From contig WOAB01000152.1 of NCBI GenBank assembly GCA_027886185.1, positions 124,001-188,000 on the forward strand: a stretch of 64,000 bases of DNA, written 5' to 3'. The DNA is from Rheum nobile. Taxonomy: Eukaryota > Streptophyta > Magnoliopsida > Caryophyllales > Polygonaceae. The notes below the pieces were generated by a model. It ran no database searches, was not told the DNA's origin, and saw only the letters and a program-made list of their open reading frames with translations. Positions 33,289 to 44,560 of this stretch are shown here, one piece after another. Made by a program: the position numbers and the translations under genes. Each line of letters starts with the position of its first letter. The first letter of the stretch is position 1.

Positions 33289-33391
33289 CCGCACCCTGGC
33301 CGCACCATGCCGCACCCGCGGCGAAGGCCAATGCCAGTGGCGGTCACGAGTCGGCCACCGCACCCCCACCGCACCCTGCCGCACCCCGCGG
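33289..33391. repeat. GC-rich array upstream of the gypsy-2 TATA box
   Basis: Two triplets of CCGCACC start at 33289, 33300, 33310 and at 33358, 33369, 33379; both use the spacing 11 then 10 bases. The last member of each triplet extends to CCGCACCCGCGG or CCGCACCCCGCGG, an inverted repeat. The array ends about 131 bases before the TATA box. Confidence 0.88.
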
Positions 33392-33521
33392 CCATCGTCA
33401 GCTCCGATGTCATCGCGATAAGTCACAGGCCGTAGCTCGCCTTAGCTGGCTTCTAGCCTATCTATCTGGTCGGGCCACCTCCTCCTTGATGTCATCTGTG
33501 GGTAAGCTCCATGTTTGGGCT

Positions 33522-33529
33522 ATAAAAAG
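33522..33529 (+). promoter_or_regulatory. TATA box of the gypsy-2 5' LTR
   Basis: TATAAAAA in the context GGGCTATAAAAAGGGAGG. The 3' LTR keeps it at 39632-39639. Confidence 0.75.
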
Positions 33530-33793
33530 GGAGGAAACCGTAGAGGAAAAGCCATAGCTGAGCTTCATCTTCTTCCTCTGAAATTCCTCTGAAATCTCCA
33601 TTGTTGGCAAGCTTGTGAGCTTCGTTTGAGAAGAGATTGAACCCCTTTGAGTGTTTACAAAGGTGCTCTTAAGTGTTAATAAAGATCTAAGGTGGTGGGA
33701 GATCAAAACCACAACGAATCGAAGTCGAACAAATCGATTTGGGTGAGTTTCTCCCCGAAAATCTGTCGAAGAACCCTCGCCTCTGTCATCTCG

Positions 33794-33850
33794 CCGCACC
33801 CGCGGCAAGGCACCACCGCACCCCGCGGTGAGGGCCGACCGCACCCGCGG
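33794..33850. repeat. GC-rich array downstream of the gypsy-2 TATA box
   Basis: Three units, CCGCACCCGCGG or CCGCACCCCGCGG, start at 33794, 33816 and 33839 (22 and 23 bases apart), about 265 bases past the TATA box. The 3' LTR copy (39905-39970) carries an extra CCGCACCCC unit. Confidence 0.88.
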
Positions 33851-35349
33851 TAGGCTGGGTTCGTGTGTGTGTTCTTGGGTGTTTGGCTTCGAGCGAGGCT
33901 TGGTTCCTTCGATCCCTTTTTGTATTCTTTTAGATTCATATATGTGGATATTGGATCTAACTTAGGGTCTCGTTATGGGTAGTTCCAGAGGGATTTATTG
34001 TCCAGGGTTTGTCCCAGTTTTGAACCCAGATACATCTTGTTGCTAAGCTTTGTTCAAGCTCGACTAATCTAAGGCAAGTAGCGGTTCGCTCTTGCTCATC
34101 ATTCCATACTTCCATTAATTATCAATTGTTAGTTGTTAATTAATTTGGAATGATTTACTGTTTATGTTGGGAACAGTTTTGATAAATTATATGATGAAAA
34201 GAATATGATATTATAATAGGTTGTATATCTGCTAGATCAACGCTATTATAGATATATGGTTATGATAATTGCCTGGAAGGCTTTAATATGGATTATTACT
34301 GTGTTGAACTATTAGTTAGCACGAGTATTCGTAGGAACACCTGGACACTGTGAGGTCCATTCGTTTCTTTATAACTTGGGGAAAAGGGCGATCAAGACCC
34401 TACGGATGTAGAGGCTTGGACTCTGCGAGGTCTATTCCTTCGATATAGGTCCAGAGGCTTGGACTCTATGAGGTCCATTCCTTCGATATATGTCATGCGT
34501 GACAGAACATATATTTAAAAGCTTATAACGTGATGTGGGTTTTGGAATTAAATCAGATAAGTGCTCTTGATGCACATAATTAATATACCTTCGGCGAGTA
34601 GTGCAACTAGGCGATAGTGCACCTAGGAAAGCTCGTCTTAACTTTTAAATCGCTCGTATGCGATACTGTGATTCTATGATTATTTAAGTTTCCCAACATT
34701 TGTCATATTTCCGATAAGATTCATTTCATTGGAATCTTCTTTGGGTTGATTGCTGTAAGACTTGGTCTTCAGAATATTCTCTTGTTCATGCCTTTTTATA
34801 TGTTTCAGTAGAGTATGGTGGTTGACTATCGTTATCGGTTTTGATTCGAGGACGATGAGTCTAACCTAATACGACTACTTCGAACCACTCTGCTTTGTAC
34901 CCTTGCATAGTCTTTCATTAGACTAACCAACCGAAATTGTTCTGTGCATGGTTGGCTGGTGTCATCCGTTCGATTCGGCATATCAGATATATTACAGATC
35001 CAAAAAGGCTAGAACGACTGTAAAGACAAACGGTGTTTTTGACAAGTTTATTCAGGTTAAGATCCTTGGCGGGTGATCATTGCGATCAAGACCCTTTTAT
35101 TGGTTATTTAAAGTCTTCTGCTGTGTTAAATATATCTTGTATTAAGTGTTCCGCTGTATTTTGGTTGCCTTTCGGATTATGGATGTAATGCCGAGACAAT
35201 GATTTTTAAATTAAAGTTATGATATTTTGTATCATAATTGTTGTTTGATGATTTATATCAACTGGTAAAGCCTTGGGTGACATCGGACAAAACGTCTGAG
35301 GTCACTGGCGGTAATGCTTTCCAAGGGAATATTTGGGGGGTGTTACAGA

Positions 35350-35361
35350 TTTATCAGAGTC
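35350..35361 (+). other. gypsy-2 primer-binding site, mutated
   Basis: TTTATCAGAGTC stands where TGGTATCAGAGC is expected; the match to the initiator Met tRNA end is reduced to ATCAGAG plus flanks. Confidence 0.7.
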
Positions 35362-35803
35362 AATTTTTTTTTTCTTACGGGTCGGGTTTAAAATGTTTTA
35401 CTAGAACAAAACTTTTATAAACCGATCACTCGTTTGAAATTAAGAAATGTTTTCAAAGGCTCTGAATTTTCGAATGAAAATTTTTAACCGTTCATAGTCG
35501 TGCCTTCTTCTTTAGTGTGATATGGAAGTTCACTTCTATATCTAGAAAGACTAAAACTCTCTTCTCGTCGCCCGTAGATATGGGTGCATTCTGTTCTCTT
35601 CAAAGGGACTCGGATAAAGCCGATGTGGTTCGCCATCTCTAGTGAGGCTTGAATTCTCAATTCCCTCGTTACGATTTGAGATTATAGAACCTAGTAACTC
35701 GGTTTGAAGTTCATCTATATAAATTACCCAGTTGATCTACTCTGAGTTAATTTTATTACATTAAGTATTTTGGAGAAGTATTAATGTATAAAATACTTGG
35801 AAT
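35362..35803 (+). other. gypsy-2 leader
   Basis: About 440 bases lie between primer site and gag. They share stretches with the gypsy-1 leader (for example ATAAATTACCCAGTTGATCT against 19775-19795) but lack the acidic ORF found there. No coding frame is seen. Confidence 0.7.
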
Positions 35804-37138
35804 TTGATCGGTCAACAGATAGTGAACACAAGAAACACCATTCGTGCTGGTTCTGGGCCAAGCAATGACCCCATACCAAACATAGGGAATGTTCCAGACC
35901 CTGTAGAGGAACACGAATCTAATAACCCTGGAGGCAATGGCCATGCTGAGGCCAACGCTCCGATGGTTTTTGATGCAGCAGTTGTTGCAACTATTCGGGG
36001 AATTGTGATGCAAGCATTCGCCGATGCTAGGCAACCTGCCGCACCACAGGCACAAGGTGTGCCAATTCCGCCAGTAGTTCCTAGAGTTGAGGAGCCAAAT
36101 GTCTATGTACACCGAGAGGAAGCGGTCAGGAATAGAGGTGATTATGGCCGAGCGCTAAAAGCCATTAACTCTATGAGACCTGACAGTTATGATGGAAAAG
36201 GAGAACCAGTCAGAGTGGCTCATTGGTTCTCACATATGGAACGGTTGTTTCGTAATGTTGAGTGCACAGAAGCGGAGAAGGTGCATATTTCTTTCCTTCA
36301 ATTGAAGGAAGATGCTAGCGAATGGTGGGAGAACACCGGTCTAGCTGATCATGTTGATTTGAACTGGGGGATGTTCAAGGCTAAAATGACTGATCGGTTC
36401 TTTTCCCGAGCTATGAGGGAAGAGAAACATAAGGAATTTCTTTATCCGGAGACGGAGGGATTAAAAGTGACTGAGCTTGCGACTAAGTTCAATCACTTAT
36501 TGCAATACGCTGGGTCAGATGTGACCAACGAGGAACAGAAGATCTGGTACTTCCATGAATGGATGAACCCAGATATCAAGCCATGGATGGTGCGTCACGG
36601 ATGCTCTACTTTGGAGCAGTACGTGGATGCAGCCTACAAGTTGGAGGTGACTCTGTAGGAGTCAAGCAAGAAGCGTAATAGCCAGAGGAAAGTGCAGAAC
36701 CAGCCTCAGGCAAGTGGATTTAAACGTCCTGCGCCACTGTCTAACTTTGACAAATCCAGCAAAGCAAAGACAGAAATGACTCAAGGAAGGTCAACACAGC
36801 AATCGGGCCAGAGCAAGAGTCTGATCCAATGTCACAATTGTGGTGCATCTGGGCACAAAAGTTTTACGTGTCTGAATGAAAGGAAGACATGTTTTGGTTG
36901 TGGGAAGGAAGGGCATATGCAGAGGTTATGTCGGCAGGGAAAGCAGAAGGGAACGGAGTCACAACAGGGATCTGTTAATCCGAACAACAGACCTAGGTTC
37001 AAACCGGTAGAGACTCCCAATCCTTCGATGCAGACAACTGCACAGAACAATGGAAAAGCCCCAATGGCTTCTGGAGGTCAGGGTCAACACCTTTACGAGA
37101 TGCGTGAGGCGTATGGACCCGATGCTCCAAATGCTTAA
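35804..37138 (+). pseudogene. gypsy-2 gag with start loss and an internal stop
   Basis: The gag domain (NRGDYGRALKAINSMRP... to YVDAAYKLEVTL) closely follows gypsy-1 gag. A TAG at 36656-36658 breaks it; the rest (36692 onward) has two knuckles, CHNCGASGHKSFTC and CFGCGKEGHMQRLC, and ends at a TAA near 37136, just before the protease. Where gypsy-1 has its likely start ATG in CAGATGGTGAA, gypsy-2 reads CAGATAGTGAA, so that start codon is lost. The conserved middle suggests gag was useful until recently, despite the missing pol. Confidence 0.88.
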
Positions 37139-38870
37139 AATGCCTTATACTTTCATCCTACTTTTGTTTGTATGTTGTAGATTCGGGTGTTACCCAGTCC
37201 TTCGTTTCAGATAGTTATGTTAGTAAGTTCAGTATGCAACAAGGTTTGTAAACCTTTCGTTGTAAACCTTCCTATTAATAAATATTTGGTTAGAACCAAG
37301 CTTCTGCCAGAATTTCCGGTTACCATTTAGGGTAAGAAATTTGAGGTAGATTTGATCTATATTGCCATGACTCCATACGACATTATTCTCGATATGGATT
37401 AGCTGACGCGTCATGAGACGGTAATCAATTTTAGTTTGAGAACTGTGATGGTGTTATTTGGGAGGCCAGTGTGTATGCAATTTTAAGGATCAGAATGCCT
37501 TGCTGTGAGGTCATGCTGTAGGCATTGATATGGATAGACTGCTGAGAAGGGAAATGTATAAGAGGGATAGTTCATAGGGAACTCGTTTCCTCTATTACGA
37601 TCAGTGTAGGACCTATGGTTAAGGTTGCTTTTGAAAAGCCAAGTATGCAAAGTCATAGGTATTATTTTGGAAGACCTATTCGAAGTTTCGTTTTGAGGTC
37701 CGTTATGAGGCTTCCTTAAGAGAAGCGATATAAGGATTAGACAGAGAATGATTGATGTCTATTATGGCGATTTGATGTCACATTTTGGGAAATTAAGTGA
37801 TTAGGCACAACAGTGCTAATCGAATTATTGCAATCTTGTTTCGAGGAAACTAGAGGCCTGAGTTGCCAGTGAACTTTAGGGCCAAATGATTGAAGTTGGG
37901 AAGTTGTCCTTTCAGAGAATAAAGAGTTATGACACTTGGGAATTTACAAGATTCGATATTTGGACTTTATGTGAATAGGCCATTCATAAGGCATATAGTA
38001 CAACCCTTATTGGGAAGATCAAGTTGTGAAGTTACTGTGTTAGAAAGAGGCCACTTAAATGGAAGGATTTCAGTTTAAGGATAAGATCATTTTGATGATT
38101 TCGATAAACTGAAGGATTTAGTACATAGATTAAGTTTAGGTATGCTTAAGGAGTAAGGTAACAATGTTACTTGTGTACATCTATTGAAGGATTAGGACAC
38201 AAGTGATTGATTCGGTTGGTAATGAATCATTTAGCAATATGATACTTTGAGGAAATTGAGGATGTAATGTTTCGAGAGTACTAAGAGTTGATAATTGGAT
38301 TGTAAGGAATTAAGATATGAACTTTGGGATTTTGTATATAAGGAAATTGGGAAGGAGATGCGTGTTCTCCTATTAAAGGTATAATAATGTCGTTATGATA
38401 ATTTTGGAGAGCATTATGGTCAAAATCTTGTGGATATAGTGAGAATGATTACATGGTATAACAGAGATGAGGTTACGGATGATATCAAGTGAACTTGAGG
38501 AAAAAGGTAACCCACGTTGGTTAAGGTAATCATATAACACATTCGGATAAGACAATAGTATAATCCTATGGAAGGGATTAGTGGATCATATTAAGGTAAT
38601 CAGACATAGATTGTGGTATTACTAATTGTGGGATCACATGAGTAAAGATTATAAGGTAAAGATATGGCATAAGGGCCGGATATGATTAAGGTAACAAGTG
38701 AATCGTTTATGTAAGGTCTATATGACAAGTCGAGGTACTAAGTAGTAGTACTGTTGATATTCGAGGACCGGATAGTCGAAAGGAGGTTAATAGAAAGATG
38801 TTGTATTCTTTTATGTAAGAATAGTAAGGTCTTTAGGAGTAATAAGGCATGACAGCGAAGATACATTGGA
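37139..38870 (+). other. gypsy-2 decayed protease start and C-poor, stop-filled filler
   Basis: Up to about 37470 the protease frame can be followed only in pieces, for example the stretch matching ...GMDWLTRHKAVIDF at 37390-37430. From about 37500 to 38870 the plus strand is poor in C, rich in GGTAAT/AAGGAT words and full of stops in all frames. No RT or RNase H motif is found on either strand. Confidence 0.6.
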
Positions 38871-39120
38871 GAATTACTACCTCTTCCAGTTCAGAATGGA
38901 AGTGGGAAGACATTGCAATGGATTTCGTCACAGGACAAACTCGAAAACTGCTTTGATAAGTCAAAGAATGTTGACAGCTCAGAGTCGACAAGTTAGTACG
39001 AATTTTGTGGTCCAAGTCAGGAACAGAAGAAGTTACATGGGAGACTTGGGAAGCTGAGGAGGATATGCATAGACGCTTCTCCGAGATGTTTACGACCTAA
39101 GTTTCGGGGTCGAAACTTCT
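38871..39120 (+). pseudogene. gypsy-2 integrase and pol-end remnants
   Basis: WKWEDIAMDFVTGQ at about 38899-38940 matches the start of the integrase core (its Asp is the first of D,D,E). About 60 codons later AEEDMHRRF.EMF resembles the end of pol in chromoviruses. Nearly all of the catalytic core between them is absent. Confidence 0.75.
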
Positions 39121-39123
39121 TTT

Positions 39124-39133
39124 AAGGGGGAGG
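39124..39133 (+). other. gypsy-2 polypurine tract
   Basis: AAGGGGGAGG lies three bases before the 3' LTR start TGTAATATCCC. Confidence 0.8.
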
Positions 39134-39136
39134 TAA

Positions 39137-41468
39137 TGTAATATCCCTCATTTTGTAAGGGTAATTTTGAAATTTTCTCTTGCCCATATTACAAGTCAGA
39201 TTAAATTCAGAGAAGTGCGGACATTCTATGAGATGTTTGATCTCGGTAATACTTTTTCTGAGTAATATAAAATACAGTTAATGTATTTTTGGGTTAAAAA
39301 GTCATTCGTGTACGAATATATTTAACCCGGGGTTAAGAATATTTAACCACTTGGTAAGAAAAGACAAAACGGACGAAAGGGGGGCAAAAATGGCCTTGAC
39401 CGCACCCTGGCCGCACCCTGCCGCACCCGCGGCGAAGGCCAATGCCAGTGGCGGTCACGAGTCGGCCACCGCACCCCCACCGCACCCTGCCGCACCCCGC
39501 GACCATCGTCAGCTCCGATGTCATCGCGATAAGTCACAGGCCGTAGCTCACCTTAGCTGGCTTTTAGCCTATCTATCTGGTCGGGCCACCTCCTCCTTGA
39601 TGTCATCTGTGGGTAAGCTCCTTGTTTGGGCTATAAAAAGGGAGGAAACCGTAGAGGAAAAGCCATAGCTGAGCTTCATCTTCTTCCTCTGAAATTCCTC
39701 TGAAATCTCCATTGTTGGCAAGCTTGTGAGCTTCGTTTGAGAAGAGATCGAACCCCTTTGAGTGTTTACAAAGGTGCTCTTAAGTGTTAAACAACATCTA
39801 AGGTGGTAGGAGATAAAAACCACAACGAATCGAAGTCGAACGAATCGATTTGGGTGAGTTTCTCCCCGAAAATCTATCGAAGAACCCTCGATTCTGTCAT
39901 CTCGCCGCACCCGCGGCAAGGCACCACCGCACCCCACCGCACCCCGCTGTGAGGGCCGACCGCACCCGTGGTAGGCTGGGTTCGTGTGTGTGTTCTTGGG
40001 TGTTTGGCTTCGAGCGAGGCTTGGTTCCTTCGATCCCTTTTTGTATTCTTTTAGATTCATATATGTGGATATTGGATCTAACTTAGGGTCTCGTTATGGG
40101 TAGTTCCAGAGAGATTTATCGTCCAGGATCTGTCCCAGTTTCGAACCCAGATACATCTTGTTGCTAAGCTTTGTTCAAGCTCGACTAATCTAAGACAAGT
40201 GGCGGTTCGCTCTTGCTCATCATTCCATACTTCCATTAATTATCAATTGTAGTTGTTAATTAATTTTGGAATGATTTACTGTTTATGTTGGGAACAGTTT
40301 TGATAAATTATATGATGAAAAGAATATGATATTATAATAGGTTGTATATTTGCTAGATCAACGCTATTATAGATATATGGTTATGATAATTGCCTGGAAG
40401 GCTTTAATATGGATTATTACTGTGTTGAACTGTTAGTTAGCACGAGTATTCGTAGGAACACCTGGACACTGTGAGGTCCATTCGTTTCTGTATAATTTGG
40501 GGAAAAGGGCGATCAAGACCCTACGGATGTAGAGGCTTGGACTCTGCGAGGTCTATTCCTTCGATATAGGTCTAGAGGCTTGGACTCTGCGAGGTCCATT
40601 CCTTCGATATATGTCCTGCGTGACAGAACATGTATTTAAAAGCTTATAACGTGATATGAGTTTTGGAATTAAATCAGATAAGTGCTCTTGACGCACATAA
40701 TTAATATACCTTCGGCGAGTAGTGCAGCTAGGCGATAGTGCAGCTAGGAAAGCTCGTCTTAACTTTTAAATCGCTCGTATGCGATACTGTGATTCTATGA
40801 TTATTTAAGTTTCCCAACATTTGTCATATTTCTGATAAGATTCATTTCGTTGGAATCTTCTTTGGGTTGATTGTTGTAAGACTTGGTCTTCAGAATCTTC
40901 TCTTGTTCATGCATTTTCATATGTTTCAGTAGAGTACGGTGGTTGACTATCGTTATCGGTTTTGATTCGAGGACGATGAGTATAACCTAATACGACTACT
41001 TCTAACCACTATGCTTTGTACCCTTGCATAGTCTTTCATTAGACTAACCAACCGAAATTGTTCTGTGCATGGTTGGCTGGTGTCATCCGTTCGATTCGGC
41101 ACATCAGATATGTTACAGATCCAAGAAGGCTAGAACGACTATAAAGACAACCGGTGTTTTTGACAAGTTTATTCAGGTTAAGATCCTTGGCGGGTGATCA
41201 TTGCGATCAAGACCCTTTTGTTGGTTATTTAAAGTCTTCCGATGTGTTAAATATATCTTGTATTAAGTCTTCCGTTGTATTTTGGTTGCCTTTCGGATTA
41301 TGGATGTAATGCCGAGACAATGATTTTTAAATGAAAGTTATGATATTTTGTATCATAATTGTTGTTTGATGATTTATATCAACTGGTAAAGCCTTGGGTG
41401 ACATCGGACAGAACGTTTGAGGTCACTGGCAGTAATGCTTTCCAAGGGACTATTTGGTGGGTGTTACA
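39137..41468 (+). repeat. gypsy-2 3' LTR
   Basis: The LTR is 2,332 bases, nearly identical to 33027-35347, and ends GTGTTACA followed by the TSD CTAAA. Confidence 0.92.
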
Positions 41469-41873
41469 CTAAATTCCTATGCTCATTGTTGATGTTGAAT
41501 TGAACTGTGAGGTTTTCATGGTTATTTAATAGTTAGTATTCTCAGGGTCTGTTTGTCCTGTTTATAACTCACGAAAAGGAATAGGAACACTCATAGGAAG
41601 GAATTAGAGAGAATCTAGGATCAACCAATCAAATGAATGGTGGATATTTGTTTGGCTAAGTGTTTTTCCCCAATTGATTTCAACCTTTTGTTTTGTTTAC
41701 TTTGCTTTGTTTACTTGTTTCACAACAATCAACCAATTCCCCCCTTTTGTTACCTTTGACATACGACTCTGCACTCTGAAAGATTACTTCCTCCCTGTGG
41801 GATTCGACCCTTGCTTGCCCAAACTACTAGTTTAGGTTTGTTTAGGATTATTTTGATTAGGCGCCTCGACAAC
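41469..41873 (+). repeat. Athila-like LTR B, right part, 3' end clipped
   Basis: It resumes LTR B after the duplicated CTAAA and matches LTR A to CGACAAC, where the last eight or so LTR bases (..CTATCA) are missing and internal sequence begins. Confidence 0.85.
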
Positions 41874-42050
41874 GAGTTATGTGTTGTGTTTTGTTGAGCT
41901 TATTGTATTGGTGGCTTGGAGTTTATGGTTAGGTGCAGTTCTTAGAGGAGATGATTTTTCTATGCTTCCTGAGACCTTGGGGATTTGATTGGAGGAGTAG
42001 GTTTCTTTTAGCTTACTCGAGGACGAGCAAGGTTTAAGCATGTGGGAATT
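41874..42050 (+). repeat. Second copy of the Athila-like 3' internal end
   Basis: GAGTTATGTGTTGTGTTTTG and the bases after it repeat 31892-32065 nearly exactly, including the polypurine-like AAGCATGTGGGAATT directly before LTR C. Confidence 0.85.
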
Positions 42051-43418
42051 TGATCAGCACTACTTTGTAGTGCTTATCTAGGAGTTGTTACCGGTGTTTA
42101 GGGTGCCATTTGTAGGGATTTAGAGCACAACGGTGGAGTATGTAGTTGGAGAGATGAAGTGTGGATATGGTGGTTTGGAGAAGCTAATTGAAGACATTCA
42201 GAAGACGAGGAGAAACCACCTGATGAGACCAAGGAAATAGAAGGGAGAATCCACACAAAGAAGGAGAAGAAGGTCTGCCGCGACCAACCGCGACCAAGGG
42301 CAAAGACACGAAGAGGCCGCGGCGAAAGGCGAGGCGCGAACCAGCGAATGCCACTTCCGCGACTGCGACGAAGTCATCCGCGCTCGCGGAAAATCCCACC
42401 TGTGCAAATGTCGAGAGCAAAGATCCATTATCCGCGACCGCGGATTTGGTGCCGCGACCACGGAAGGACACGGAGGCGGTCCGCGAGAAGATTTCCGAGT
42501 TTCTTATTTCTATTATTTTCGATTTCGATTTTCTTTTATTATTTCATACTTTATATTTTATTTCCTTTTGGATTATTTTGGGTTATCTTTACTTTGGTTT
42601 ATAGGGTTCTTAACCTAGTTTTCCCTAGCCATTTTTATCATTATTGTTGTTTCCATTGAGTATTGTTTTTCCTTTGAACTATGAAGAACTAAGCACTTTT
42701 GCTTAGTCCGACAATTGAAGCCTTCGTTTGAATAATGGTTGTGAGATTCTGATTCTATTTCTTTTCCTTTGAATGTATTGATTCTCTTGTGCTTCATCCC
42801 ATTGATTCTTACTGATTTTGCTTGTTGGACGCAACTTGTTGTTATTGGTAATTGTCTATTGCTAGGGTTTGGTAATTACTGTTTGAGTTACCTAATTCAT
42901 GTGTAGCAACTGCAATACTCTAAAAATTGTTTGGGACTAGTTTATTGTAGAGAGAATTAATTGCATGCAATAGTATGATTGTTTGCTACTCTTGCATGTA
43001 TCTATCTAAATTCTTGTGCTCATTGCTGATGTTGAATTGAACTGTGAGGTTTTCATGGTTATTTAATAGTTAGTATTCTCAGGGTCTGTTTGTCCTGTTT
43101 ATAACTCACGAAAAGGAATAGGAACACTCATAGGAAGGAATTAGAGAGAATCTAGGATCAACCAATCAAATGAGTGGTGGATATTTGTTTGGCTAAGTGT
43201 TTTTCCCCAATTGATTTCAACCTTTTGTTTTGTTTACTTTGCTTTGTTTACTTGTTTCACAACAATCAACCAATTCCCCCCTTTTGTTACCTTTGACATA
43301 CGACTCTGCATTCTAAAAGATTACTTCCTCCCTGTGGGATTCGACCCTTGCTTTCCCAAACTACTAGTTTAGGTTTGTTTAGGATTATTTTGATTAGGCA
43401 CCTCGACAACGCCTATCA
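42051..43418 (+). repeat. Athila-like LTR C (3')
   Basis: The LTR is 1,368 bases, from TGATCAGCACTACTT to CGCCTATCA, and is followed by the TSD TCTAT. Confidence 0.88.
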
Positions 43419-43665
43419 TCTATCAATGGTAGAAGAAAAGGAAAGAGTGTTTCGGCCCCTGCCCTGCTGCGAAAACCTCGGGCTTGGATGCAAGACAGGT
43501 GATGTGCGCTATGAAAGATATGATTGAGCGTATGAGTAATTTGGAAAACCAAGTGGAAGCAGGATTTAGTGCTATCAAAAAAGCCTTGGGCATAATGGAG
43601 GATGACGACAAAGATATCAACAACAACTCATATACAACGGATGATGAAGAAGAGGATATTGAATA
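43419..43665 (+). pseudogene. DUF1985-type pseudogene, 3' continuation
   Basis: After one TCTAT is removed, the frame from 27688 continues here without a break: ...KKRSINGRRKGKSVSAPALL, basic and Ser-rich, followed by a stop. In another frame 43484-43663 encodes MDARQVMCAMKDMIERMSNL..., a probable coiled coil that ends in an acidic tail (DDEEEDIE, stop). A frameshift or splice near 43490 must join the two. This matches C-terminal regions of DUF1985 proteins only in general character. Confidence 0.55.
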
Positions 43666-44560
43666 GGAGGAATGGGAGGTAAGATAATTGACAACAATCG
43701 TTATTCTATTTTTTAACTTAGATTGATCCATGTAGGTTAGAATTATTTCTTGCAAGCTGAAGCTATATTTTTGTTGGAATATAGAATAGGAATGTCATAT
43801 TAAAAAGGTAAAATGTCACTTTTTCAACTTGATATTGATACACGTAGTTATATTTCTTATAAGTGAAAGTTTTTTTTGTTGTCAAACACTATAACATGAA
43901 TGTCATAGTAACAAATATGATTAGAAAATTTTGGATATATAGTAGATTAGGAAGTTGACGGACAAAAGAGTAATAAATATAACAATCTCTAGAGCTAACC
44001 GATCAAATTGTATATAAATAATAGATTAAATTAAAAAAAATTAGTTAATATATATGTTGTTAAATTAATTAAAACTAACCGATCAAATCCTATTAGAAAA
44101 TGTCTAAAAAAAAAACTTAATATGAAATCATCAATTCATATATAAATGGTTCATGCATATATATATTTGTAAAGGGAGAAAGAAATCATTCAACATACAC
44201 ACATTAATATATGAGGAAATACTGAATATACACAATTAAAGATTTCCATAAAAATGTATTAATGGCTAACAGGGTAAGGAAGGTGACACACCAATAAACC
44301 ACAGTAAGCAAGTATATAAATACGTGTGTAGTGATGATGTACACAAGTAGATATCAATATAAATTTAATTTTTGAATAAAATTAAATGTGAAAGATATTA
44401 GTGATAGGTTTAGGGTTAAATTAATTGGGAAGAATTAGTGCTAGGTTTAGGATATAAATTTTTAGTTTGTAATAAAAAAATGTTGAAAAAAAGTGAAAAA
44501 TGAGAGAATGACACATGAAAAATGATGATGTGACTTAATTATGGGGTGTCACATGCCTTA
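43666..44560. other. AT-rich spacer
   Basis: Very AT-rich, with TATATA runs near 44157-44170. No gene or clear repeat boundary is seen. Confidence 0.5.

Larger units (their letters stand above)
33027..35347 (+). repeat. gypsy-2 5' LTR
   Basis: It starts TGTAATATCCC and ends GGGTGTTACA. A TATA box (TATAAAAA) is at 33522, with GC-rich arrays at 33289-33391 and 33794-33850. Confidence 0.92.
33027..41468 (+). mobile_element. Non-autonomous Ty3/gypsy element gypsy-2, TSD CTAAA
   Basis: The element is 8,442 bases long, with CTAAA at 33022-33026 and 41469-41473. LTRs of 2,321 and 2,332 bases are nearly identical to each other. Gag is clearly related to gypsy-1, but protease is decayed and RT, RNase H and most of integrase are replaced by about 1.4 kb of stop-filled, C-poor sequence; only the integrase and pol ends are recognisable before the polypurine tract. 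It is inserted in Athila-like LTR B. Confidence 0.92.
27689..43418 (+). mobile_element. Athila-like LTR complex with three LTRs, TSD TCTAT
   Basis: The complex is bounded by TCTAT at 27684-27688 and 43419-43423. Order: LTR A (27689-29054), primer site, gag-like ORF, 3' region, LTR B (32066-33026, then 41469 to about 41873), a 177-base copy of the 3' region end, LTR C (42051-43418). Gypsy-2 (33027-41468) interrupts LTR B. The primer site and the gag C-terminus resemble Athila elements. No RT, RNase H, integrase or envelope-like frame is present. It splits a DUF1985 pseudogene. Confidence 0.88.

Noticed and set aside
33168..33557. ORFs on both strands in the gypsy-2 LTR (also 39333-39668)
   Set aside because: Arg/Gly- or Ala/Pro-rich readings of the CCGCACC arrays; both strands open because of high GC.
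38833..39057. Overlapping short ORFs in gypsy-2 as a separate gene
   Set aside because: The plus-strand reading is explained by integrase and pol-end remnants; the minus-strand ORF is antisense.
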